A stretch of DNA of 5,708 bases from an uncultured Eubacteriales bacterium (GCA_900556015.1 USNH01000069.1:1-5708); one strand, 5' to 3'; shown: positions 1 to 5,678, counted from the first letter of the stretch. Numbers and translations are program-made. Notes: a model not told the origin generated them from the letters alone.

Positions 1-1
1 C

Positions 2-64
2 GGCGACAAGGGCACGCCCATCGTCTACATCCAGGGCTATTTTGATAACTATACCAACGAGTGA
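2..64 (+). CDS. 3' end of an unrecognised protein-coding gene (partial)
   Basis: An open frame runs in from the left edge and ends at TGA 62-64, giving 20 residues that finish IVYIQGYFDNYTNE. The stop is followed directly by non-coding, repeat-rich DNA with terminator-like hairpins, which fits a true gene end. The tail is rich in Tyr and Asn and has no motif I can tie to a family, so I assign no function. It converges on the - strand permease gene across the 270-nt gap. The frame is short, so it could be a chance reading. The GC-rich third positions (GGC, GAC, AAG, ACG, CCC, ATC, GTC) argue that it is real. Confidence 0.6.
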   Translation, partial: GDKGTPIVYIQGYFDNYTNE

Positions 65-86
65 TCATCTCCCATACTCTCCCCCC

Positions 87-123
87 AAAAAAGCAGGAAG
101 GGCGGCGCATCGCGCCGCCCTTC
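87..123 (-). terminator. Hairpin with - strand T-tract, probable terminator of the permease operon
   Basis: Positions 97-108 pair perfectly with 112-123 (12 bp, GC-rich, loop 109-111). Read on the - strand, the stem is followed by CTGC and then six Ts (complement of 87-92). The 4-nt gap before the T-tract is longer than ideal. It would stop - strand transcripts that have passed the MITE-like element. Its sequence is identical to the hairpin at 298-324. On the + strand the stem is followed by no T-tract, so it should not end the upstream + gene efficiently. Confidence 0.6.
96..123 (+). repeat. 28-nt direct repeat, left copy
   Basis: Positions 96-123 are identical to 297-324. Identity breaks on both sides (A95 versus C296, A124 versus C325), so the repeat is exactly 28 nt, and 173 nt lie between the copies. 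It contains the whole terminator stem. It may be a long target duplication or the product of a recombination event that introduced the element between the copies. Confidence 0.9.
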
Positions 124-139
124 AGGCTGTCGAAAAAAG

Positions 140-281
140 CCTGTCATTGCGAACCAGTCCGCAGACTGGCGTGGCAATCCGTTCTCAAAACACATAATTT
201 TTGCGCTTTAGCATAGATTTGCAGCTAAAAGATTACGGATTCCCACGCCAGTGACATCGGTCACTGGCTCGGAATGACAGG
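140..281. mobile_element. MITE-like palindromic repeat element, about 142 nt
   Basis: The ends are inverted repeats: 140-182 and the reverse complement of 235-281 match closely, with the outer eight bases (CCTGTCAT and ATGACAGG) perfect. Each arm also folds alone. In the left arm ATTGC (146-150) pairs with GCAAT (174-178), and 154-159 with 164-169. In the right arm ATTCC (239-243) pairs with GGAAT (271-275), and 248-255 with 260-267. A third small hairpin (207-212 with 224-229) sits in the AT-rich centre. No protein is encoded, so any mobility would be non-autonomous. Repeats of the general form ATTGCGA...GTGGCAATCC are, from memory, dispersed in many bacterial genomes. Membership of a specific family is inference. 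Confidence 0.75.
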
Positions 282-296
282 GTATGGATACTGCGC

Positions 297-324
297 GGAA
301 GGGCGGCGCATCGCGCCGCCCTTC
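297..324 (+). repeat. 28-nt direct repeat, right copy
   Basis: This is an exact copy of 96-123, lying between the MITE-like element and the 3' end of the permease gene. Its right flank (CCGC followed by five Ts, 325-333) is the near-perfect complement of the left flank of the other copy (88-95), which suggests the two were once a single terminator. Confidence 0.9.
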
Positions 325-333
325 CCGCTTTTT
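298..333 (+). terminator. Hairpin with + strand T-tract, probable terminator of the upstream + gene
   Basis: A 12-bp GC-rich stem (298-309 with 313-324, loop 310-312) is followed by CCGC and TTTTT (329-333) on the + strand. That is the correct polarity for transcripts entering from the gene that ends at 64. The T-tract ends one base before the TGA-containing end of the convergent permease gene (335-337). On the - strand this hairpin lacks a following T-tract. Confidence 0.6.
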
Positions 334-334
334 C

Positions 335-2212
335 TCAATCCAGGTAGTCTTTCACAATGATGTCCTCGTAATACGCTTCGCCGTCCACCGGCACGTCGAA
401 CTCCAGCCCGTTCACGAACTCCCACGCCCGGGTGCAGAACAGGGGCAGATCCAGCGAGATGTCCCGCGTCTCGCCCTCGAGCGGCGTCAGATACAGGCTG
501 ATGCTCTGCTCCACGCCGTTCGGGCCGTACAGCCCCTTGTCGTTGTCCAGCACATCGATCACGTTCACGGCGCTGTCCACGTCCGCGTAGATCAGATGCA
601 CCAGCTCCTTGGCCTGCTGGGCCGTCAGCGCCGCGTATGCACCGTCCCGGTAGCGGGAGATATACCCGCCGGTGATGGCGTCCGCGCCGCCGTGCCGTTC
701 CAGCCATTGCAGTCTCGTCAGCCCCAGCAGGTTATCGCGGCTGTTGGCCAGCTCCGTCATCAGCCGGTACACGTCCGTCCCGGCAGTCACCACCGCGTTA
801 TAGTTCCGCCGCAGCTCCGTGCCGTCTTGCAGCGTGTACGTCAGCCGCAGGTAGCGGACCACCAGATCCCCGTCGCCTTCCAACGGCTCACTGGTAGTGT
901 CGGGGTAGGTGTCCGGCGTGATGCCCGCGTCATGCTGGGCCAAAATGGCCCGGTGCAGCGCCACCACCGTCTCAATGGTCTCCAGGTCGTCGGCGGTGAG
1001 ATCCGCCACGCCTGTGCAGCGCACCTCGGTCACATCACCTGCGTCCGGCACGCGGTGCTGATAGCCGGTAAAGTCCAGCTTCACGCACACCGTCACCGCC
1101 GCCAGCACCAGCACCATGGCCGCCGTCTCCAGCCACCAGCGCTTGTTGAAGATGCGGAACTTCTTTTGCAGCAGCATCTGCGCCGCGAAGAAGCAGATCA
1201 CACCCAGGATCACCTGGCAGATGAGCAGCTGCGTCAAATTGCTGTTATACAGCACCGCGTAGTGCAGGAACAATCCCAAGCCCCAGCCGCCGCACAGACC
1301 GATGATCCACCGGGCGATGGGCCGCAGCCAGCGGAAGGCCATGGCGTCGCCGGCGCTCTCGCTGGGCCGCTTCTGATACAGCCACCACACCAGCGCCAGC
1401 AGCGCCAGCCCCACCACGGCATAGATGGCGCAGGTGGTGTAGGCCGTCGGAGAAAGATGTATGACCCGCCAGCCCTCCTCCAGATACTCCGGGGACACCC
1501 GGCCATCCGCGGTGATCCAGTAGCTGGTGTCATCTCCGATGGCCGTCCAGATACGGCCCACCGGCGTCAGCCACATCACCGCCTTCGCCGGTCCGGTCGT
1601 GTAATAGCCGTAGTAGAAGATGTTGGCCATGGCCTGCACCACCGCATGGAGCAATATGGCGAGGGTGTTCACCGCGCCGTACAGCACCGGGATGGCCAGC
1701 AACCAGCCGGTGGCCATGGCGCACAGGGAGGCCAGCGCGAAGAAGAACAGCTCCATCAGCTCCGTCAGCAGCAGCCACGCGCCCAGTATGGCCCAGTCCA
1801 CGTAGCTCCGCCCGGCGCAGCAGGCCGCGCTGAGCAGGAAAATGAATACGTTGCCCACTGTCAGCATTCCCAGTCCGGCGATGCTGTGGCTCAGGAACTG
1901 CTCCGTCCGGGTGACGGGCAGCGCGTGCAGCAGACCAACGGCACGGGTGGTCATCAGATACGACCACACCGCCATAGCCGTCAGGCAGCCGAAGAGCAGC
2001 GCCATGACGATAGAGCCGAACAGCGCGTTATAGATGGTGTTGTGTATCTCGCCCTGTATTTGCTCTGCGCTGACCATCCACCGGCCCGCCTGCAAAATGG
2101 GCAGAGGCAGGATCATGACCCACACGGCCACGTACAGAAACAGCAGCGGCCAGTAGCGCTTTACATCGCTGCGCAGCAGCGCCCTGTTACAGAAGGATGT
2201 CTTTCGCGGCAT
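335..2212 (-). CDS. Large ABC-2-type transporter permease with C-terminal soluble domain
   Basis: Membrane partner of the ATPase encoded just upstream; cargo unknown. The 625 residues contain nine hydrophobic segments at about 20-40, 62-88, 108-133, 139-165, 170-196, 258-280, 301-322, 328-347 and 361-379. Basic clusters at the N-terminus, 281-300 (KRP, RWLRP) and 348-360 (QKKFRIFNKRWW) all fall on one side, so by the positive-inside rule the N-terminus is cytoplasmic and residues 380-625 are extracellular. That acidic domain holds two cysteines, 399 and 593. The architecture resembles YtrC/YtrD-type permeases carrying the DUF6449 tail (family name from memory). The start at 2212 is preferred because GGGAGG lies 8 nt upstream. 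An in-frame ATG at 2233 would add seven residues but has no ribosome site. The gene overlaps the ATPase gene by 26 nt, so translation is probably coupled. Confidence 0.88.
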   Translation of the reverse strand: MPRKTSFCNRALLRSDVKRYWPLLFLYVAVWVMILPLPILQAGRWMVSAEQIQGEIHNTIYNALFGSIVMALLFGCLTAMAVWSYLMTTRAVGLLHALPVTRTEQFLSHSIAGLGMLTVGNVFIFLLSAACCAGRSYVDWAILGAWLLLTELMELFFFALASLCAMATGWLLAIPVLYGAVNTLAILLHAVVQAMANIFYYGYYTTGPAKAVMWLTPVGRIWTAIGDDTSYWITADGRVSPEYLEEGWRVIHLSPTAYTTCAIYAVVGLALLALVWWLYQKRPSESAGDAMAFRWLRPIARWIIGLCGGWGLGLFLHYAVLYNSNLTQLLICQVILGVICFFAAQMLLQKKFRIFNKRWWLETAAMVLVLAAVTVCVKLDFTGYQHRVPDAGDVTEVRCTGVADLTADDLETIETVVALHRAILAQHDAGITPDTYPDTTSEPLEGDGDLVVRYLRLTYTLQDGTELRRNYNAVVTAGTDVYRLMTELANSRDNLLGLTRLQWLERHGGADAITGGYISRYRDGAYAALTAQQAKELVHLIYADVDSAVNVIDVLDNDKGLYGPNGVEQSISLYLTPLEGETRDISLDLPLFCTRAWEFVNGLEFDVPVDGEAYYEDIIVKDYLD

Positions 2213-3086
2213 ACTCCACACCTCCCAGCTCATAAATGAATATCTCCTCCAGCGTCAGCGGAATGGACTCCAGCAGCACCGGCTCGGTGATCTGCATCCG
2301 GCGCAGAATCTCCTGGCTGCTGCCCCGGACGATATAGGTATACACCCGGCCCACATGACTGCGGTGCAGGATGTTCAGCTCCGCCGGCAGCACCGGCTCG
2401 GTAACGCCCTGATAGGCCACCTGCAATTTCACCGTGTTGTCCTGCAAATCGCTGAGACTGCGCTCCAGCAGCACCTTTCCGTGGTTCAGGATGCCCACAT
2501 GGTCGCACACGTCCTCCAGCTCCCGCAGGTTGTGGCTGGACACCAGCACCGTCGTGCCCCGCTCCGCCACGTCGCCCAGCAGCAGCGACCACACCTGCCG
2601 CCGCATCACCGGGTCGAGACCGTCCACCGGCTCGTCCAGGATGAGATACTCCGGCATACAGCACACCGTCAGCCAAAAGGCCGCCTGCTTCTGCATACCC
2701 TTGCTCATCCGCCGCAGCATCATCTTCTCGTCCAGCGGAAATACCTGCTTCAGCTTCTCGTACCGCTCCCAGCTGAAGGCGGGGTAGATACCGGCGTAGA
2801 ATTTCGCCATTTCCTTAATGCCCGCCTGGGGGAAATAGTACCAGTCATCACCGATGACGGCCATGCGCCGCTTGGCCTCCGTGTTCTCATACACCGGCTG
2901 GCTGTCCAGCAGCACCTCGCCGCTGTCCTGCCGGTAAATGCCCGCTAAATGGCGGATGATGGTGGACTTGCCTGCACCGTTTGGGCCTACCAGTCCGTAT
3001 ACCGCCCCCTTGGGCACGGTCATGGTCAGCCCGTCCAGCGCCCGGAAGCCGTCAAACGTCTTGACTGCGTTTTTTACCTCAAGCAT
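2187..3086 (-). CDS. ABC transporter ATP-binding protein, YtrB-like
   Basis: Cytoplasmic ATPase subunit that should power the permease encoded next. The 299 residues show Walker A GPNGAGKST at 34-42, a modified signature loop MSKGMQKQ at 127-134 in place of LSGGQ, Walker B plus D-loop YLILDEPVDGLDP at 147-159, and the switch histidine H185 in SSHNL. The stretch GDDWYYFPQ (79-87) sits where the Q-loop is expected. About 100 residues after the switch form the variable C-terminal region typical of this exporter-like class. The start is secure: AAGGAGG (3095-3101) lies 8 nt upstream. The ATG overlaps the end of the GntR gene by 8 nt (ATGCTTGA), and the ribosome site lies within GntR codons, so the two are translationally coupled. 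The substrate cannot be read from the sequence. Confidence 0.96.
   Translation of the reverse strand: MLEVKNAVKTFDGFRALDGLTMTVPKGAVYGLVGPNGAGKSTIIRHLAGIYRQDSGEVLLDSQPVYENTEAKRRMAVIGDDWYYFPQAGIKEMAKFYAGIYPAFSWERYEKLKQVFPLDEKMMLRRMSKGMQKQAAFWLTVCCMPEYLILDEPVDGLDPVMRRQVWSLLLGDVAERGTTVLVSSHNLRELEDVCDHVGILNHGKVLLERSLSDLQDNTVKLQVAYQGVTEPVLPAELNILHRSHVGRVYTYIVRGSSQEILRRMQITEPVLLESIPLTLEEIFIYELGGVEYAAKDILL
2221..2226 (-). promoter_or_regulatory. Ribosome binding site that sets the permease start
   Basis: On the - strand GGGAGG is followed by eight bases and the ATG ending at 2212. The site lies inside the reading frame opened by the upstream ATG at 2233 and within the last codons of the ATPase gene. 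This favours the downstream ATG as the true start, with ribosomes finishing the ATPase re-initiating nearby. Confidence 0.75.
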
Positions 3087-3444
3087 GGTCGTTTCCTCCT
3101 TCCCACAAAGCCTCCAGCGATTGCTGCGTGTAGCCCAGCGCCTTCAGCTCCTCCAGCAGCGGCTTCAGCTGCTCCGTCAGCTCCCGGATGCGCTGGGCCT
3201 GCCCGCTGTCTGTCCCCGCCACGAAGCTGCCCCTGCCGCTGACGGAGTAGACGTAGCCCTCTGTCTCCAGCTCACCGTAGGCCCGCTGGATGGTGTTGGG
3301 GTTGATGGCCAGCTGTGTGGCCAAGGCGCGTACCGAGGGCAGCTTCTCCCCCGGCGCAAGCAGCCCCGTCAGCATCATCCGCCGCAGACTGTCCTTCACC
3401 TGCAAATACAGCGGCCTTGCATCCCGGTGATCCAGCACCACCAT
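3079..3444 (-). CDS. GntR-family transcriptional repressor, YtrA subfamily
   Basis: DNA-binding regulator, first gene of the three-gene operon. The 121 residues hold a GntR winged helix-turn-helix at about 11-76, with PLYLQV, GEKLPSVRALATQLAINPNT, the recognition-helix region TIQRAYGELE and the wing GRGSFV. A short helical tail (about 80-112, rich in Leu and Glu) follows. It lacks the large effector domain of the FadR, HutC or MocR branches, and this size matches the YtrA branch. The start is supported by AAAGGAG (3454-3460) 9 nt upstream. The promoter carries an inverted repeat matching the known YtrA operator, so autorepression is likely. In B. subtilis, YtrA controls an ABC operon induced by certain cell-wall antibiotics. 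Whether this protein responds to the same cue is inference. Confidence 0.94.
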   Translation of the reverse strand: MVVLDHRDARPLYLQVKDSLRRMMLTGLLAPGEKLPSVRALATQLAINPNTIQRAYGELETEGYVYSVSGRGSFVAGTDSGQAQRIRELTEQLKPLLEELKALGYTQQSLEALWEGGNDHA

Positions 3445-3472
3445 ATCGCATCACTCCTTTCCAAGGTGTACC

Positions 3473-3499
3473 AAGTGTATTATGCGTATTAGTACACTT
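3473..3499. promoter_or_regulatory. Probable YtrA-type operator
   Basis: The arms AAGTGTATTA (3473-3482) and TAGTACACTT (3490-3499) form a 10-bp inverted repeat with one mismatch and a 7-nt centre. The core AGTGTA (3474-3479), 13 bp, TACACT (3493-3498) matches in sequence and spacing the B. subtilis YtrA site as I recall it. It abuts the -10 element and covers the expected start site of the repressor operon, an ideal place to block transcription. Confidence 0.85.
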
Positions 3500-3528
3500 A
3501 ATATATCATGACAGTGCATCTCTGTCAA
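3500..3528 (-). promoter_or_regulatory. Promoter of the GntR-ABC operon
   Basis: On the - strand there is a perfect -35 TTGACA (3523-3528), a 17-nt spacer and a -10 TATATT (3500-3505) preceded by TGA, giving an extended -10. An A-rich tract upstream of the -35 could act as an UP element. Transcription should start near 3493, leaving a leader of about 50 nt. A strong core promoter under a tight operator is typical of a repressed, inducible operon. Confidence 0.85.
3509..3527. repeat. Inverted repeat inside the GntR operon promoter
   Basis: TGACAG (3509-3514) and CTGTCA (3522-3527) are a perfect 6-bp inverted repeat separated by 7 nt. It spans the spacer and most of the -35 hexamer. It differs in sequence from the YtrA-type operator, so if functional it would bind a different protein. 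A 6-bp repeat that shares bases with the -35 could also be chance. Confidence 0.5.
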
Positions 3529-3540
3529 GGAAAATTTTTC

Positions 3541-3569
3541 TTTTCAACAGACCCGTTCGGTAGTATAAT
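3541..3569 (+). promoter_or_regulatory. Promoter of proBA
   Basis: There is a perfect -10 TATAAT (3564-3569), a 17-nt spacer and a weak -35 TTTTCA (3541-3546). Transcription would start near 3576, leaving a leader of about 27 nt that holds only the ribosome site. The -35 elements of the two divergent promoters are 12 nt apart, separated by an A/T-rich tract. There is no room for a T-box leader. Confidence 0.75.
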
Positions 3570-3602
3570 AACCAAAATATCTTTCCCAAGGGGGGTTCTT
3601 CT

Positions 3603-4385
3603 ATGCGTATCACCGTCAAAGTCGGCACGTCCACCCTGGCCCACGCCACCGGGCGGCTGAATATCCAGCGGATGGAGGCGCTGTGCAAGGTGCTCAGTGA
3701 CCTGAAAAACGCCGGCAACGAGATCATTTTGGTGTCCTCCGGCGCGATCGGCATGGGCGTGGGCAAGCTGAATCTGCCCGGGCGGCCCAAGGATATGCCC
3801 ACCAAGCAGGCCGCTGCCGCCGTGGGCCAGTGCGAGCTGATGTATACCTACGACAAGTTGTTCAACGAGTATAACCACACCGTGGCTCAGGTGCTGCTCA
3901 CCGGCGAGGATGTCCGCAGCGAGCAGCGCAGCCGCAATATGCGGAACACCATCTTCCGCCTGCTGGAGCTGGGGGCGCTGCCGGTCATCAACGAAAACGA
4001 CACCGTGGCCACCGACGAGGTGGGCGTGGACAACACCATCGGCGAGAACGATACCTTGTCCGCCATCGTGGCGGCGGCGGTGCACGCCGACCTGCTGATC
4101 CTGCTCAGTGACATTGACGGGCTGTATGACGGCGACCCCCACCGCGACCCCGCCGCCAGGCTCATCCCCACCGTGGAGCACCTGGACGAGAGCATCATGG
4201 CCCTGGGCGGCGGCAGCGGCAGCACTTTGGGCACAGGCGGCATGGCCACCAAGCTGAAGGCGGCCCGCATCGTCACCGAGGCCGGGTGCGAAATGGTCAT
4301 CGCCAACGGCGCAAAGCCCGCCCTGCTCTACGACATCGTGGCGGGCAAGCCCGTGGGCACTCGATTTTTGGCAAAGGAGGCGTGA
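3603..4385 (+). CDS. proB: Glutamate 5-kinase, short form
   Basis: Phosphorylates L-glutamate with ATP to give gamma-glutamyl phosphate, the committed and usually proline-inhibited step of proline synthesis, in the cytoplasm. The 260 residues form one amino acid kinase domain: phosphate-binding VKVGTSTL at 5-12, SSGAIGMG at 45-52, the glutamate-site motif NENDTV at 130-135, GENDTLSAIVAA at 147-158, the nucleotide-loop SDIDGLYDGDP at 169-179 and GTGGMATK at 210-217. The C-terminal PUA domain of the roughly 370-residue E. coli-type enzyme is absent; the protein stops soon after the kinase fold. The start ATG has AAGGGGGG (3588-3595) 7 nt upstream, a G-rich and less canonical site than that of proA. 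proA follows after 3 nt, so the two form one operon. Confidence 0.97.
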   Translation: MRITVKVGTSTLAHATGRLNIQRMEALCKVLSDLKNAGNEIILVSSGAIGMGVGKLNLPGRPKDMPTKQAAAAVGQCELMYTYDKLFNEYNHTVAQVLLTGEDVRSEQRSRNMRNTIFRLLELGALPVINENDTVATDEVGVDNTIGENDTLSAIVAAAVHADLLILLSDIDGLYDGDPHRDPAARLIPTVEHLDESIMALGGGSGSTLGTGGMATKLKAARIVTEAGCEMVIANGAKPALLYDIVAGKPVGTRFLAKEA

Positions 4386-4388
4386 GAA

Positions 4389-5645
4389 ATGACCACGCTG
4401 GAGCTGTGTAAAAAGACCCGCGCTGCCAGGGCCTCCCTGGCGTCCGCCGACCGTGCGGCCAAGGATGCGCTGCTGCTGTCCATGGCGGACAGCCTGCTGG
4501 CCGCCGCGCCGGAAATTTTAGAAGCCAACGCACAGGATATGGCCGCCGCCCGGGGACATATCACCGACGTAATGCTGGACAGGCTGTATTTGGACGAAAA
4601 GCGGCTGGCCGCCATGGCCGACGGCGTCCGCGCCATCGCCGCCCTGCCGGATCACACGGGCCGGGTGCTGGCGGAGGTGCGCCGCCCCAACGGCCTTGTT
4701 ATTCAAAAGGTGCAAGTCCCCCTGGGGCTGGTGGCCATCATCTATGAGAGCCGCCCCAACGTCACCTCCGACGCGGCGGCGCTGGCCCTGAAATCCGGCA
4801 ACACCTGCATCCTCCGCAGCGGCAAGGAGGCCCACCGCACCGCCTGCGCCATCGTGGCCGCCCTAAAGCGCGGCGTGGCCGCCGCCGGCGGCGACCCGGA
4901 TATTCTGAACATCGTGGAGGACACCACCCACCAGTCCACCGCTGACATCATGACCGCCAAGGGCGTGGTGGATCTGCTGATCCCCCGAGGCGGCGCGGGG
5001 CTGATCCGCGCCTGCGTGGCTGGGGCGACCGTCCCCTGCATCGAGACCGGCACGGGCATCTGCCACGTCTATGTGGACGCGGATGCCGACCTGGACAAGG
5101 CGCTGGACATCGTGGAAAACGCCAAGGCCAGCCGTCCCTCTGTCTGCAACGCCGAGGAGGTGCTGCTGGTACACAGCGCCGTGGCTGCTGCGTTCCTGCC
5201 CCGCCTGCAAAGGCGGCTGGTGACAGACCGCGCCGCTGCGGACAAGACCCCGGTGGAGCTGCGGCTGGACCGCCGCGCCGCCGCCATCATTCCCGGAAAA
5301 CCCGCCGGGGAGAATGACTTTGATACAGAGTTTTTGGATTACATTTTAGCCATTCGTGTGGTGGACAGCGTGGATGAGGCTGTGGCCCACATCGCCGCCC
5401 ACTCCACCGGCCACAGCGACGCTATTATCACGGAAAACGCCGCTGCGGCGGAGATATTCGTCGCCGGGGTGGACAGCGCCGCCGTCTACGTCAACGCCTC
5501 CACCCGCTTCACCGATGGCGGAGAGTTCGGTTTGGGCTGCGAAATGGGCATTTCCACGCAGAAATTACACGCACGCGGGCCGATAGGGCTGGATGAACTG
5601 AGCACGTATAAATATGTTGTTCGGGGCAGCGGACAAATTCGCTGA
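4389..5645 (+). CDS. proA: Glutamate-5-semialdehyde dehydrogenase (gamma-glutamyl phosphate reductase)
   Basis: Reduces gamma-glutamyl phosphate with NADPH to glutamate-5-semialdehyde, which cyclises to pyrroline-5-carboxylate. It works directly after ProB, probably in a complex that shields the labile intermediate (known for the family). The 418 residues match the usual length of about 415. Visible landmarks are [16 protein letters not shown] at 111-126, the catalytic cysteine C253 in SVCNAEE, and the ProA signature region [14 protein letters not shown] (361-374) with GGEFGLG (377-383). The C-terminus [14 protein letters not shown] resembles other Firmicutes ProA ends. A strong AAAGGAGG (4373-4380) in the last proB codons sits 8 nt before the ATG. 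Near-identical sequence to the last codons recurs downstream at 5655-5678. Confidence 0.98.
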   Translation: MTTLELCKKTRAARASLASADRAAKDALLLSMADSLLAAAPEILEANAQDMAAARGHITDVMLDRLYLDEKRLAAMADGVRAIAALPDHTGRVLAEVRRPNGLVIQKVQVPLGLVAIIYESRPNVTSDAAALALKSGNTCILRSGKEAHRTACAIVAALKRGVAAAGGDPDILNIVEDTTHQSTADIMTAKGVVDLLIPRGGAGLIRACVAGATVPCIETGTGICHVYVDADADLDKALDIVENAKASRPSVCNAEEVLLVHSAVAAAFLPRLQRRLVTDRAAADKTPVELRLDRRAAAIIPGKPAGENDFDTEFLDYILAIRVVDSVDEAVAHIAAHSTGHSDAIITENAAAAEIFVAGVDSAAVYVNASTRFTDGGEFGLGCEMGISTQKLHARGPIGLDELSTYKYVVRGSGQIR

Positions 5646-5654
5646 TCCGAACAA
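5617..5654 (+). other. Stem-loop spanning the proA stop codon
   Basis: TTGTTCGG (5617-5624) pairs with CCGAACAA (5647-5654). Inside, CAGCG (5627-5631) pairs with CGCTG (5640-5644), leaving an 8-nt loop. The structure encloses the last proA codons and the stop at 5643-5645. No T-tract follows directly, so it is not a classical intrinsic terminator. A 3'-end-protecting role is possible but unproven. Confidence 0.55.
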
Positions 5655-5678
5655 GGGGCAGCGGACAGATTCGTTGAT
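5623..5678 (+). repeat. Imperfect tandem repeat duplicating the proA 3' end
   Basis: Copies 5623-5646 and 5655-5678 are 24 nt each with two mismatches, at a 32-nt period. The first copy encodes the C-terminus of ProA. The second is out of frame with proA, but read from 5654 it gives R-G-S-G-Q-I-R-stop, the same residues, with different codons for both Arg and for Gln. It looks like the tail of a second, diverged proA allele. Confidence 0.8.

Noticed and set aside
97..324. The two identical hairpins as a minimal CRISPR array
   Set aside because: There are only two repeats with a 173-nt interval that is itself palindromic. The repeats are GC-rich terminator stems and no cas gene is present.
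65..334. A small structured non-coding RNA gene in the 3' gap
   Set aside because: The hairpins are explained by terminators and a MITE-like palindrome. I find no convincing promoter dedicated to this interval.
284..2239. A 651-codon open frame on the + strand opposite the permease gene
   Set aside because: It is a GC-driven antisense shadow. Its translation is rich in His, Gln, Arg and Pro with no domain, while the - strand frame gives a coherent membrane protein with a ribosome site and an operon context.
2355..2948. Open frame on the + strand opposite the ATPase gene
   Set aside because: It is a shadow of a well-supported ATPase. The composition is skewed to His, Leu and Gln with no motif.
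3471..3499. The proB promoter being controlled by the YtrA-type operator
   Set aside because: The operator lies more than 40 bp upstream of the proB -35 and only one copy is visible, so direct repression of proBA is unlikely.
3529..3602. Possible T-box or riboswitch ahead of proB
   Set aside because: The promoter lies at 3541-3569 and the leader is about 27 nt, with no specifier stem or NNTGGNACC-like T-box sequence.
3525..4181. A 218-codon open frame on the - strand opposite proB
   Set aside because: It covers proB, which is unmistakable from its motifs. The antisense translation is low-complexity (His, Gly, Val) and has no ribosome site or recognisable domain.
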